Positions 1 through 8,585 of a stretch of DNA of 64,000 nucleotides are shown one piece after another; within the stretch, counting starts at the first letter, position 1, and each line of letters opens with the position of its first letter. The notes under the pieces are model-generated. The model did no database searches. It was not told the origin of the DNA and saw nothing but the letters and a program-made list of their open reading frames with translations. This DNA comes from Streptomyces sp. Q6. GTDB taxonomy: Bacteria > Actinomycetota > Actinomycetes > Streptomycetales > Streptomycetaceae. Position numbers and translations under genes: made by a program. Where the stretch lies: the NCBI RefSeq assembly GCF_036967205.1, contig NZ_CP146022.1, forward strand, positions 5,394,001-5,458,000. The letters are read 5' to 3'.

Positions 1-152
1 ACGCGGCGATGGACTGGGGCGACGACCCGCTCTCCGTCTACGGCCGACTGACCCTGGAGTGGGGCAAGCGGTTCGCGGCGACGCAGGCGGAGTGGAGCGC
101 GTGGGCGGAGAAGGAGATCGCGGGGGCGCAGGCGGCGGCCGGCGAGGGGTGA
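1..152 (+). CDS. C-terminal end of a gene, possibly PadR-family regulator (partial)
   Basis: The window opens inside a reading frame whose codons begin at base 3 and which stops at a TGA at 150-152. The 49 visible residues are alpha-helical in character, with a run like YGRLTLEWGKRFAATQAEW and then charged residues and alanines. This resembles the C-terminal coiled helix of PadR regulators of the Vir-activator type, where a conserved Trp follows a long helix. The N-terminal winged helix that would prove it lies outside the window. Family assignment is an inference; that the frame is coding is well supported by codon use. Confidence 0.5.
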   Translation, partial: AAMDWGDDPLSVYGRLTLEWGKRFAATQAEWSAWAEKEIAGAQAAAGEG

Positions 153-347
153 GCGCGCCGCTCAGGACCGGGGGCCGGGCCGATGCTTCCTCGCCAAGTC
201 CGGCCGAAGCCCTGCCCATCGCCCCGTGAACAGTGAGAAGTTGGGTGTTGCCGGGCGCTCGCGTGGATATGGTGCTCAGGCAGAAGGGCTGCAGCGTCCG
301 GACGCTGCGGTGACCGCACGTGCACAGAGCGACCGGGGGGTTCACGC

Positions 348-1283
348 GTGCCGACCGCCATAGCCGTGACGGACCCCGGCCTGGTCCTGACCTCGCCGGA
401 CCGGCACACGCCGAGCGCCGCCGTGCTGCCCATGGGGGACGCGCAGGACGCGTATCCGCTCGACCGCGCGATCGTCGACGTTCACACGCTGATCGAACAG
501 CACGGCTATGTGATCGCCCTCTGCCCGCAGTCCGTACCGGATGCGGTCGTGCACCGGCTGCATTCCGTACGGTCCATGCTCGAAAGCGACCGGATCGCGA
601 TCCTCCGGCCCGAGCTGCCGCCGCTCGGACTCGCCGTCCTCGCCCTCCAGTTGCGCCAGCTCTCGATCTGCGACTTCAGCCCCGGCGTCCTCGCGTCCGC
701 CGCCCGGCTGCTCGCCCACTACATCTACGCGGGCGCCCTCGTCGGCTCCGTCGCCAAGCTCGACCGCGTCCCCGTCTCGCTGCGCGCGCACGCCAAGTCG
801 TGGTCCCCGAACGCCCAGTTCGCCGTCCTCGCCTCGCCGCAGCCGCAGGTGCAGCGGGTCACCGGCGACGAGACGCCCGGCGGGCCCGCCTTCGGCACGC
901 GGATGTACTACGCCGCCGGGCAGCAGTCCGCCGCGTGGGTCACCGAGACCCTCGCCCCCGCCTGGCGGGTACAGGGAGTCACCGAGGCGGCGCTGCCGGC
1001 CGAGTCGCCGCGGTGGTGGGCCACGGGCAAGGGGGCGAGCGCGGGCCGGATCGTCGAGTTCGCCGCCGCGATCCCCGACATCTCCGTGCTCTACCAGCTC
1101 GTCTCGTCCGTGCGGCGCGAGGAGTGCCACTGGTGCGGGCTCGAACTCCTCGGCGACCGCTGCGGGTTCTGCTCCGCGCCCCTGGCCGCCGAGGCCCCTC
1201 CCGACCGGCTGGGCGGCGGCCGCACCGCCCTGGCGCCGGCCGCCGGCGCGGGCCGGGCGGCGCTGCCCCGGGCCCCGCAGTGA
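348..1283 (+). CDS. Conserved protein heading the Tad locus, with C-terminal zinc ribbon
   Basis: This 311-residue protein has no function I can name. A GTG start is chosen because a GGGGGG stretch lies about six bases upstream. The body is soluble and mixed alpha/beta with no signal peptide or membrane segment. Near the C terminus two CX2C pairs (Cys260/263 and Cys272/275) form a short zinc ribbon, followed by a disordered Ala/Gly/Pro tail. It ends 58 bases before cpaB and is on the same strand, so it is probably the first gene of the pilus operon. A regulatory or assembly role in the Tad system is inferred from position only. Confidence 0.8.
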   Translation: MPTAIAVTDPGLVLTSPDRHTPSAAVLPMGDAQDAYPLDRAIVDVHTLIEQHGYVIALCPQSVPDAVVHRLHSVRSMLESDRIAILRPELPPLGLAVLALQLRQLSICDFSPGVLASAARLLAHYIYAGALVGSVAKLDRVPVSLRAHAKSWSPNAQFAVLASPQPQVQRVTGDETPGGPAFGTRMYYAAGQQSAAWVTETLAPAWRVQGVTEAALPAESPRWWATGKGASAGRIVEFAAAIPDISVLYQLVSSVRREECHWCGLELLGDRCGFCSAPLAAEAPPDRLGGGRTALAPAAGAGRAALPRAPQ

Positions 1284-1341
1284 CCCCGCCCGCCGCACAC
1301 CCCGACTCTCCCGTCCGCCTACCCACGAGGTTGTCCGGTCC

Positions 1342-2058
1342 ATGAACTCACGTCAGCGCCGCGGCGTCATCCTCCTGGTCGTCTCGGCCCTGTGCGCCGT
1401 CGGCGCGTTCGCGGGCGTCCTGTCGGTCATCCGGGACGTGAACTCCAAGGTGGGCCCGGAGAAGACCGCGTACCGGCTGAAGACGGACGTCGCGCCCTAC
1501 AAGGAGCTGTCGCGGGACCAGTTCGAGAAGGTGGAGATGCCCGAGCGCTGGATGTCGTCCACCGCCGTGCGGAGCCTGCGCGACATCCAGGGCAAGATCG
1601 CCGTCACCCAGCTCAAGAAGGGCTCCCTGCTCCAGAGCGACATGATCGTCGAGCGGCCCCGGCTCAAGGCGGGGCAGCAGGAGATCGCCATCATGATCGA
1701 CGCCGAGACCGGCGTCGCCGGAAAGATCAATCCGGGCTCGAAGGTGAACATCTACGCCACCTTCAAGGCCGAGAACGACAAGCAGAAGGACCAGTCCAAG
1801 GTCATCGTGGAGAACGCCGAGGTCATCGACGTCGGCAAGCTCACCCCGATCGACCAGCAGGACAGCTCGGACCGCAACTCCGTGCGCCGCCAGGGCGAGG
1901 CCGTGCCGATCACGTTCGCCCTCGGCGCCTCGGACGCCCAACGGGTCGCGTACGCCGAGTCGTTCGCGTCCCACGTACGGCTCGCGCTGGTGGCTCCGGG
2001 CGACGACGCGGCGATCGCGCCGAGCGACCGCTCCTACACCCTGGACGAGGACAAGTGA
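1342..2058 (+). CDS. cpaB: CpaB/RcpC-type Flp pilus assembly protein (SAF domain)
   Basis: The 238-residue product begins with a short basic stretch and one membrane helix (about residues 9-30). An SAF-like domain follows (about 45-115, with the family-typical run ITQLKKGSLLQSDMI seen here as VTQLKKGSLLQSDMI). A beta-rich RcpC/CpaB domain comes last. CpaB proteins sit in the envelope and connect the inner-membrane motor with the outer parts of the pilus machine. In a Gram-positive host the exact partner is unknown. The ATG at 1342 is preferred over far-upstream starts in the same frame, which would overlap the preceding gene by 700 bases. The next gene, encoding the CpaE-like ATPase, starts 46 bases downstream. 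Confidence 0.88.
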   Translation: MNSRQRRGVILLVVSALCAVGAFAGVLSVIRDVNSKVGPEKTAYRLKTDVAPYKELSRDQFEKVEMPERWMSSTAVRSLRDIQGKIAVTQLKKGSLLQSDMIVERPRLKAGQQEIAIMIDAETGVAGKINPGSKVNIYATFKAENDKQKDQSKVIVENAEVIDVGKLTPIDQQDSSDRNSVRRQGEAVPITFALGASDAQRVAYAESFASHVRLALVAPGDDAAIAPSDRSYTLDEDK

Positions 2059-2104
2059 CAGGGCGCCGGGCCGCGGCGCAGGCCGAGCGAAAGGCAGGCG
2101 GACG

Positions 2105-3687
2105 ATGACGACCCGCATCCTCCCGGCCATCGGGGAACCGGAGGGCGCCCGCGCCCTGGTCACCCTGCTCTCCCAGCTGCCCGACACCGAACCGGCGCCA
2201 CCGGTCGCCGACTCCACCGTGCTCCTCGACACCCTGGCCCGGCTGGCCGCCGAGTCCCTCGACGAGCTGCCCGAGGTCGTCCTCGTCCATGAACGCATCG
2301 GCCCCGTACCGGCGTTGGACCTGATCCGCGACCTCGTCCTGCGCTTCCCCGCGGTCGGCGTCGTCCTCGTCACGGCCGACACCAGCCCGGCCCTGCTCAC
2401 GGCCGCGATGGACAGCGGGGCCCGCGGTATCGTCGCGTTCCCGCTCGGCTACGACGCCCTCGCCGAGCGCGTGCACGCCGCCGCGTCCTGGTCCGCCGGA
2501 ATGCGCCGCCACCTCGCGGGCACCGCCGGCGCGGAACTGATGCCGGCGGGCGGCGGCGGCCGCGTCGTCGCGGTCACCGGCGCGAAGGGCGGCGTCGGCA
2601 CGACCCTGTGCGCGGTCCAGCTCGCCCTCGCCGCGCGGGCGTCGGGCAGGTCCGTGGCCCTGCTGGACCTCGACCTCCAGTCCGGGGACGTGGCCTCGTA
2701 CCTCGACGTGCAGTTCCGCCGCTCCGTCGCCGACCTCTCCGCGATCCGCGACATCACCCCGCGCGTCCTCCAGGACGCCGTCTTCACCCACGAGACCGGC
2801 ATCGACCTCCTCCTCGCGCCCGCCGACGGCGAGCGCGGCGAGGAGGTCACCGACCGCGTCGCCCGCCAGGTCGTCCAGTCGCTGCGCGCCCGCTACGAGG
2901 TCGTGGTCATCGACTGCGGTACGCAGATGGGCGCGGCGAACGCGGCGGCGATCGAACTCGCGGACCAGACGGCCCTGTTGGTCACCCCGGACGTCGTCGC
3001 GGTCCGCGCGGCGAAGCGCATGGTCCGCCTCTGGGACCGGCTCCAGATCCGCAAGGCCGAGGAGACCCTCACGGTCGTCAACCGGCACGCCCGCACGTCC
3101 GAGATCCAGCCCTCCCTGGTGGAGAAGGTCACCGGCACGAAGACGGCGGGCACCTCGATCCCGGCCGCGTACAAGGAACTCCAGGCCGCGGTCGACGCGG
3201 GCCGCATGCAGGATCTCGACAACCGCTCCACCGTCAAGCAGGCCCTGTGGACCCTGGCCGCCGAGCTCGGCCTGGTCGCCCCCGCCGCACCCGAGGCGGG
3301 CGGCCGCCGCGCCCGCCGCCGCGGCGACAAGGGAGCGGTCACGCTCGAGTTCGCGGCGATGTTCCCGCTGGTCCTCGTCGTCCTGGCACTGATGTGGCAG
3401 TGCGTCCTGTACGGCTACACGTACTCCTCGCGGGGAACGCGGCGGACGAGGCGGCGCGGGCCGCGACCTCGGCGGCCGCCGGGGGCGGGGATGCGGGCGG
3501 GGCCTGCGACACGGCGGGCATGTCGCACCTGCCGGCCGCCTGGCAGGGCGCGGAGATCTCCTGCGCGGACGACGGGGTCGTCGTGAAGGCCACGGTCACG
3601 GTCGACGTCCCCCTCTTCTTCCCGGGGGTGAACCCGGGCTGGAGCGTCACGGGCGAGGCCGGGGCGGCGACGGAGACGACACCGTGA
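2105..3687 (+). CDS. cpaE: CpaE/TadZ-like ATPase fused to a TadE-like segment; frameshifted near 3426
   Basis: The first 130 residues form a receiver-like domain without obvious phosphorylation chemistry. A MinD/ParA-type ATPase follows, with the deviant Walker A motif KGGVGTT near residue 161. After about residue 405 the same frame runs without stop or new start into a TadE-like unit (GAVTLEFAAMFPLVLVV, one membrane helix). At 3425-3430 the frame breaks: the expected SLAGNAADEA continues only in the next frame and runs to the stop at 3685-3687. Restoring one C in the CC run gives a product of about 527 residues. As written, the frame ends at 3586 with an Arg-rich tail. I remember fused ATPase-TadE proteins from other streptomycetes, so the fusion looks genuine and the shift secondary. 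The ATPase family positions Tad machines in the cell. Confidence 0.85.
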
Positions 3688-4180
3688 CCGCACGTCCAGG
3701 TGCCGGGGCGGAGCGACCCCGCCAGGCGCGCGGGGCCGTATCGACCAGCGGCTCCGCCGAAGGGCGCGACCGGCCACGACGGACCCCGCACGCGCCGGCA
3801 CCGGAGCCACCCCCGACGGCGAGGAGGCGGCTGCGCGGCGACCACGGCGTCTCCATGCTGGAGTTCGCCGGCTTCCTCCCCTTCCTCCTGATCATCGGCA
3901 TGGCCGCGATCCAGCTCGGCCTGGTCGGCTACGGCGCCAGCCAGGCGGGCAGCGCGGCCGCGCGGCGGCACGGGCGGAATCCCTGAACCCCGGCACGGGC
4001 CAGACGGCCGCGTCCGGCGCGGCGAGCGCCTGGCTGAACCCCGCGGCGGCGATCGGCGCGGGCGACACGATCACCGCCGACGTCACCGTCCACGTCCCCG
4101 CGATCATCCCCCTCTTCGACGGCTGGGACATCCACCGCACCGCCACCATGCCGAACGACCAGTCCGACGAGGGGAGTTGA
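3684..4180 (+). pseudogene. tadE: Second TadE-like pilus protein, frameshifted near 3960
   Basis: The GTG start overlaps the TGA of the preceding gene (GTGA). A Pro/Arg-rich N terminus leads to GVSMLEFAGFLPFLLIIG, the TadE membrane helix with its conserved Glu. In the sequence as given the frame stops at 3986 after an atypical RRHGRNP. The family-typical continuation (ARAESLNPGTGQTAA and then VTVHVPAIIPLF) is in the next frame and ends at 4178-4180. Adding one C in the run near 3958-3962 would restore a 165-residue protein. TadE proteins are minor pseudopilins of the Tad pilus. The stop of the restored frame lies two bases before the tadA start. Confidence 0.75.
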
Positions 4181-4182
4181 CG

Positions 4183-5547
4183 ATGAGCCTGCGCAACCGC
4201 GTCGTGGCGACCCGCGAGACCACCGGAGGCGAACCGTCCCGCGACGACGGCCTCGTCGCCGTCTACCGGGCCAAGCTCCTGGAGGAGATCGACCTCGCGG
4301 AGATGTCCTCTCTCCAGGCCGCGGACCGCCGCGTCCGCCTGGAGCGCGTCCTCGGCCACATCATCAGCCGCGAGGGCCCGGTCCTCTCCTCGTCCGAGCG
4401 CGCGCAGCTGATCCGCCGCGTCGTCGACGAGGCCCTCGGCCTCGGCATCCTGGAGCCCCTCCTCGCGGACGCCTCCATCACCGAGATCATGGTCAACGGC
4501 CCCGACTCCATCTTCGTGGAGCGCTCGGGACGGGTCGAGCAGCTCCCCATCCGCTTCGCGTCGGCCGAGCAGCTCATGCAGACCATCGAGCGCATCGTCT
4601 CCACGGTGAACCGCCGCGTCGACGAGTCGAACCCCATGGTCGACGCCCGCCTCCCCACCGGCGAGCGCGTCAACGTGATCATCCCGCCGCTCGCCCTGAC
4701 GGGCGCGACCCTCACCATCCGCCGCTTCCCGCGCGCGTACAGCCTCACCGAACTCCTCGAACTCGGCTCGCTCGACGAGCACATGCTGATGCTGCTCGCG
4801 GCCTGCGTACGGGCCCGCTTCAACATCATCGTCAGCGGCGGCACCGGCTCGGGCAAGACGACCCTCCTCAACGCCCTCTCCGCGCTGATCCCGTCCCACG
4901 AGCGCATCATCACCATCGAGGACTCGGCGGAGCTCCAGCTCCAGCAGGACCACGTCATCCGCCTCGAATCACGGCCGGCGAACGTCGAGGGCAAGGGCCA
5001 GGTCACCATCCGCGACCTGGTCCGCAACAGCCTGCGCATGCGCCCCGACCGCATCATCGTCGGCGAGGTCCGCGGCGGCGAGACCCTCGACATGCTCCAG
5101 GCCATGTCGACCGGCCACGACGGCTCCCTCGCCACGGTCCACGCGAACACCGCCGAGGACGCCCTGACCCGCCTCCAGACCCTCGGCTCCATGTCCGAGG
5201 TCGACGTCCCCTTCGAGGCGCTGCGCGACCAGATCAACTCGGCCGTCGACGTCCTCGTGCAGCTCACCCGGCACGCCGACGGCTCCCGCCGGGTCAGCGA
5301 GATCGCGCTGCTCGTCTCGCACGGGCGCGAACAGTTCACGATCGCCACCGTGACCCGCTTCGTCTCCCAGCCGTACCTCTCCGGGGCCTCCGACCTCGAA
5401 CAGCGCCGGGTCCACGGCTACTACGAACACCTGCCGCTGCCGCGCCGCGTCGCCGACCGGCTGTACATCGCGGGGGAGGCGGTCCCGCCGGCGTTCGGCG
5501 TCGTCGAGTCCGTCGACGTACAGAACACGAGAGAGGCGACGGGATGA
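4183..5547 (+). CDS. tadA: TadA/CpaF secretion ATPase of the Flp pilus
   Basis: This 454-residue protein is the hexameric motor ATPase that powers pilin assembly at the cytoplasmic face of the membrane. It has the usual N-terminal helical domain and then the RecA-like core with Walker A GGTGSGKTT near residues 219-227. The Asp box IIT.IED, the Walker B-like RIIVGEVRGGE near 290, and a His box (STGHDGSLATVHAN) follow. ATG 4183 is chosen over a TTG two codons earlier because GAGGGGAG lies six bases before it. The stop overlaps the ATG of a tiny repeat ORF (ATGA), so translation is probably coupled onward. Confidence 0.93.
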   Translation: MSLRNRVVATRETTGGEPSRDDGLVAVYRAKLLEEIDLAEMSSLQAADRRVRLERVLGHIISREGPVLSSSERAQLIRRVVDEALGLGILEPLLADASITEIMVNGPDSIFVERSGRVEQLPIRFASAEQLMQTIERIVSTVNRRVDESNPMVDARLPTGERVNVIIPPLALTGATLTIRRFPRAYSLTELLELGSLDEHMLMLLAACVRARFNIIVSGGTGSGKTTLLNALSALIPSHERIITIEDSAELQLQQDHVIRLESRPANVEGKGQVTIRDLVRNSLRMRPDRIIVGEVRGGETLDMLQAMSTGHDGSLATVHANTAEDALTRLQTLGSMSEVDVPFEALRDQINSAVDVLVQLTRHADGSRRVSEIALLVSHGREQFTIATVTRFVSQPYLSGASDLEQRRVHGYYEHLPLPRRVADRLYIAGEAVPPAFGVVESVDVQNTREATG

Positions 5548-5677
5548 CACCCCGCACACTCCTGTCCGTCATGGAAGGCGACGGGATGACACCCCGCACA
5601 CTCCTGTCCGTCATGGAAGGCGACGGGATGACACCCCGCACACCCCTGTCCGCCACGGAAGGTGACGGGTCATGACG
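5536..5677 (+). repeat. Three 42-bp tandem repeats plus a partial fourth
   Basis: A 42-bp unit beginning GCGACGGGATGACACC starts at 5536, 5578 and 5620; a degenerate fourth copy begins at 5662 and merges into the tadB start. Copies one and two are identical; copy three differs at a few positions. Each unit holds its own ATGA and a purine-rich GGAAGG upstream of the next ATG. The unit looks like a duplicated intergenic start region of tadB. Confidence 0.95.
5544..5675 (+). CDS. 43-residue repeat peptide ORF between tadA and tadB
   Basis: The 42-bp repeats are in frame and open from an ATG at 5544 to a TGA at 5673-5675. They encode three copies of a 14-residue unit, MTPRTLLSVMEGDG, the last one slightly diverged. 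The ORF overlaps tadA by four bases at its start and tadB by four bases at its end (ATGA at both ends). This is the geometry of translational coupling. It may simply carry ribosomes from tadA to tadB, or be a repeat-expansion artefact of the junction. No family is recognised and expression as a stable peptide is unproven. Confidence 0.45.
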   Translation: MTPRTLLSVMEGDGMTPRTLLSVMEGDGMTPRTPLSATEGDGS

Positions 5678-6622
5678 AATCCCGCCCTCATCGCCCTCGG
5701 CGCGACCGTTCTGACCTGCGTGGTCGCGGTCGCGGCCGTCCACGCCCTCGCGTCGGGCCGCGCCCAGCGCCAAGCTCTCGTCGACCGGCTCGACGGCTAC
5801 CCGGCCGGCGGCTACGGCCCGGCGGGCGGCAGCCGCGCCCGCCGCTTCACCGGCGTCGACCGCCGGCTGCGCCGCACCCGCCTGGGCAAGGCCGTCCACC
5901 TCCGCCTCTCGGCGACCGGCCTCGACCTGACCGCGGGCGAGTTCTCGGTCTACGTGGCCGCGGTCGTCGCCGGTCTGTGGCTCCTCGCGGCGACGACGCT
6001 CGCCCCGTTCTTCGGCCCGATCGCGGGAGCGGTGGCGATCTGGGCGGCCGTCATCTTCCTCAACTGGCAACGCCAGAAGCGCATCGAGGCGTTCATCAAC
6101 CAACTCCCGGACGTGGCGCGGCTCCTGGCCAACGCGACGGCGGCGGGCCTCGCCCTGCGCACGTCCCTCGCGATGGCCGCAGAGGAGCTCGAAGCCCCCG
6201 CGGGCGAGGAACTCTCCCGCGTCTCCGACCGGCTGGCGCTCGGCCACTCCGTCGACGACGCCCTCGACGAACTCGCCGCCCGCCTCCCGTCCCGCGAACT
6301 CATCGTCCTCGTCACCACCCTGGTCCTGGCCAACAAGGCGGGCGGCACGGTCGTCTCCTCGCTGCGCAACCTCACCCAGACCCTGGAGGACCGCAAGGAG
6401 ACCCGCCGCGAGATCCGCACCATGCTCTCCGAGGTCAACGCGACGGCGTTCACGGTCCCGCTGCTCGGCCTGGGATCCCTGCTGCTGATCAACTCGTCGA
6501 ACGAGGGCGCGCTGGCCAAGGTGACAGGCTCGGGCCTCGGCCAGACCCTCATCCTGGTCTCCCTCGGCCTCTACGCCATCGGCTTCTTCGTGATCCGCCG
6601 CCTCGGCAAGATCGAGGTGTGA
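5672..6622 (+). CDS. tadB: TadB-type inner-membrane platform protein
   Basis: This 316-residue protein has an N-terminal membrane helix (about 5-28), a basic cytosolic loop, two close helices (about 92-130), the T2SSF/GspF-like domain (PDVARLLANATAAGLALR onward) and two C-terminal helices. TadB and TadC form the membrane platform on which the TadA ATPase acts. The ATG overlaps the stop of the small repeat ORF, and tadC begins two bases after its stop. Size and topology are normal for the family. Confidence 0.88.
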   Translation: MTNPALIALGATVLTCVVAVAAVHALASGRAQRQALVDRLDGYPAGGYGPAGGSRARRFTGVDRRLRRTRLGKAVHLRLSATGLDLTAGEFSVYVAAVVAGLWLLAATTLAPFFGPIAGAVAIWAAVIFLNWQRQKRIEAFINQLPDVARLLANATAAGLALRTSLAMAAEELEAPAGEELSRVSDRLALGHSVDDALDELAARLPSRELIVLVTTLVLANKAGGTVVSSLRNLTQTLEDRKETRREIRTMLSEVNATAFTVPLLGLGSLLLINSSNEGALAKVTGSGLGQTLILVSLGLYAIGFFVIRRLGKIEV

Positions 6623-6624
6623 GC

Positions 6625-7527
6625 ATGTCGACCACGCTCATCGGCCTCCTGCTCGCCGCTCTCTCCGGTCTCGCGGTCCTCGGCATCCTCACCGGCGTCC
6701 GCATGTACCGCGCCGACGCCAAGGTCCCCGACGACCTCGCCCTCGCCCTGGAGGTCGGCGCCACCCGCGTCTCGGCGACCGGCTCGGCCGTCGACCGCCT
6801 GGGCATGCGCTTCGCCCCCCTGGTCCTGCGCCTGATGGGCCCGCGCCGCGTCGACGCCAAGCGCCGCAGGATCGACATGGCGGGCAACCCCGGCGGCCTC
6901 ACCGTCGACCGTTACGCGGCCCGCCGCGCCGTCTACGGCGCCTTCGGCCTCGTCATGGGCCTGGTCTTCCTCACCAACGGCCAGCCGCTCTTCGCCCTGC
7001 TGACACTGGTCTTCGGAGCGGTCGCGGCGGACGCCCTCATCTGGCAGGCGGTCCGGGACCGCAAGGACGTCATCGACCGCACGCTCCCCGACTTCCTCGA
7101 CGTCCTCGCGGTCGTCGTCTCGGCCGGCCTCGGCTTCCGCCAGGCCCTCGACCGCGTCTCGGAGAAGTACGAGGGCCCCTGGGCGGACGAACTGCGCATC
7201 ACCCTGCGCCAGATGGACATGGGCGTCCCGCGCCGCCAGGCCTTCGACGAACTCCGTCGCCGCAACGCCTCCGAACAGGTCGCCCAGTTCGTCTCGGCCC
7301 TCCAGCAGGGCGAGGAGCTCGGCTCACCCATCGCCGACACCCTCATCCAGCTCGCCACGGACATGCGCCGCACCGACGCCCAGAACTCCCGCCGCCGCGC
7401 CGCGAAGACCATCCCCAAGGCCACCATGGTCACCCTGGTCTTCATGCTCCCGGCCACGATGATCCTGATCGCGACGGGCATGTTCCTCGGCTCGGGCTCG
7501 GACTTCGGCTCGATCCTGGGCCGCTGA
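6625..7527 (+). CDS. tadC: TadC-type inner-membrane platform protein
   Basis: The 300-residue product resembles TadB in layout: an N-terminal helix (about 4-25), two helices around 105-140, and the T2SSF domain with LPDFLDVLAVVVSAGLGF followed by EELGSPIADTL. A C-terminal helix (about 268-290) completes it. It is the partner platform subunit of TadB. The ATG follows the tadB stop by two bases (GTGTGAGCATG), so the two are probably translated together. Confidence 0.88.
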   Translation: MSTTLIGLLLAALSGLAVLGILTGVRMYRADAKVPDDLALALEVGATRVSATGSAVDRLGMRFAPLVLRLMGPRRVDAKRRRIDMAGNPGGLTVDRYAARRAVYGAFGLVMGLVFLTNGQPLFALLTLVFGAVAADALIWQAVRDRKDVIDRTLPDFLDVLAVVVSAGLGFRQALDRVSEKYEGPWADELRITLRQMDMGVPRRQAFDELRRRNASEQVAQFVSALQQGEELGSPIADTLIQLATDMRRTDAQNSRRRAAKTIPKATMVTLVFMLPATMILIATGMFLGSGSDFGSILGR

Positions 7528-7610
7528 ACCCCCCGGCGGACGGCAACCTTTCCCGCACCGGCGACCACACAGAGGCGGCACGCCCCGTACGACTCCTGTG
7601 AGGAACCCCT

Positions 7611-8585
7611 GTGGCACGACGCCGACGCCCGCACCGCCGCGGCCCCCGCGCGGCCCTGACCCCGTACGCGCTCCTGGCGGCCGGCACTCTCGTCGTCCTC
7701 CTCGCCACACTCCTCGTGGCCCTCGACACGGGCGACGACGCCACGTCCGTAGCGACGTCCACCACGTCCCCCACACCCCGCTCGACCACCACGACACTCA
7801 AGCCGTGGACCACATCGCCCTCCCCGTCCGCGAGCAAGCCGAAGCGGCACGGCAGCGCGTCCCCCCAGCGCAAGCCGGCCCACTCCCGGGCGAAGTCCAG
7901 GTCCACATCACCGGCGACGGCCGGAACGACGGCCGCGCCCGCTGCCGGGTCGTCGCGCACGGCGCCACTGGCGGGCCGCATCCGCCCCGGCGCGACGTAC
8001 AACGGCGTGGCGACCTTCTACGACGCGGGGGACGGCGACGGAGCCTGCACGTACGGCCCCGCGGGCACCACGATGACGGCCGCGATGAACACGGCCGACT
8101 ACGAGACGTCGAAAGCATGCGGAGCGTACGTACGCGTCCGCGCGGCATCCGGGGCCACCATCACGGTCCGCATCACGAACGAGTGCCCGGCCCCCTGCGC
8201 CCCCGGCCAACTCGACCTCAGCGCGGAGGCGTTCGCGCGACTGGCCGCACCCGTCAAGGGCCAGATCCCCATCACCTGGTCCCTGGTCAGCCCGCCCCGG
8301 TCCCAGGCGATCGCGATCCGCTACAAGACGGGCTCCTCGCGCAACTGGTGCGGCATCCAGGCCCTGGACCACCGCAACCCCCTGGCCCGCCTGGAGCTCC
8401 GCACCTCCTCGGGCTGGCGCGGCCTCCCGCGCACCGAGTACAACTACTTCCTCGCCGAGGACGGCAACGGCTGCGGCGCCGCGATCCGTCTCACCGACAT
8501 CTACGGCGAACAGGTCACCGTCACCGGAATCGCCCTCAGTCCCGATACGGTGCAGCGCACGGGAGCCCAGTTCGCGGCCCACTGA
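7611..8585 (+). CDS. Secreted or membrane-anchored expansin-like protein (RlpA-like plus C-terminal domain)
   Basis: The GTG start has GAGGAA about six bases upstream. The N terminus is basic and followed by one helix (about 20-42) that is either an uncleaved signal or an anchor. A long Ser/Thr/Pro/Lys linker follows (about 45-120), and then a double-psi beta-barrel of the RlpA/expansin type (GVATFYD, NECPAPCAPGQLDLS). A second beta domain typical of bacterial expansins ends the protein. Expansins loosen polysaccharide without hydrolysing it. Lying between tadC and the pilin gene, it may help the pilus pass through the cell wall, or bind cellulose or chitin; this is inference. Length is 324 residues. 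Confidence 0.8.
   Translation: MARRRRPHRRGPRAALTPYALLAAGTLVVLLATLLVALDTGDDATSVATSTTSPTPRSTTTTLKPWTTSPSPSASKPKRHGSASPQRKPAHSRAKSRSTSPATAGTTAAPAAGSSRTAPLAGRIRPGATYNGVATFYDAGDGDGACTYGPAGTTMTAAMNTADYETSKACGAYVRVRAASGATITVRITNECPAPCAPGQLDLSAEAFARLAAPVKGQIPITWSLVSPPRSQAIAIRYKTGSSRNWCGIQALDHRNPLARLELRTSSGWRGLPRTEYNYFLAEDGNGCGAAIRLTDIYGEQVTVTGIALSPDTVQRTGAQFAAH

Noticed and set aside
5536-5677. Tandem repeats read as a CRISPR-like array
   Set aside because: The units are adjacent with no spacers, only three full copies, and lie in an operon junction.
5336-6247. Minus-strand frame containing 14-residue repeats
   Set aside because: The repeats are only the reverse reading of the 42-bp units; the rest is antisense to tadB.
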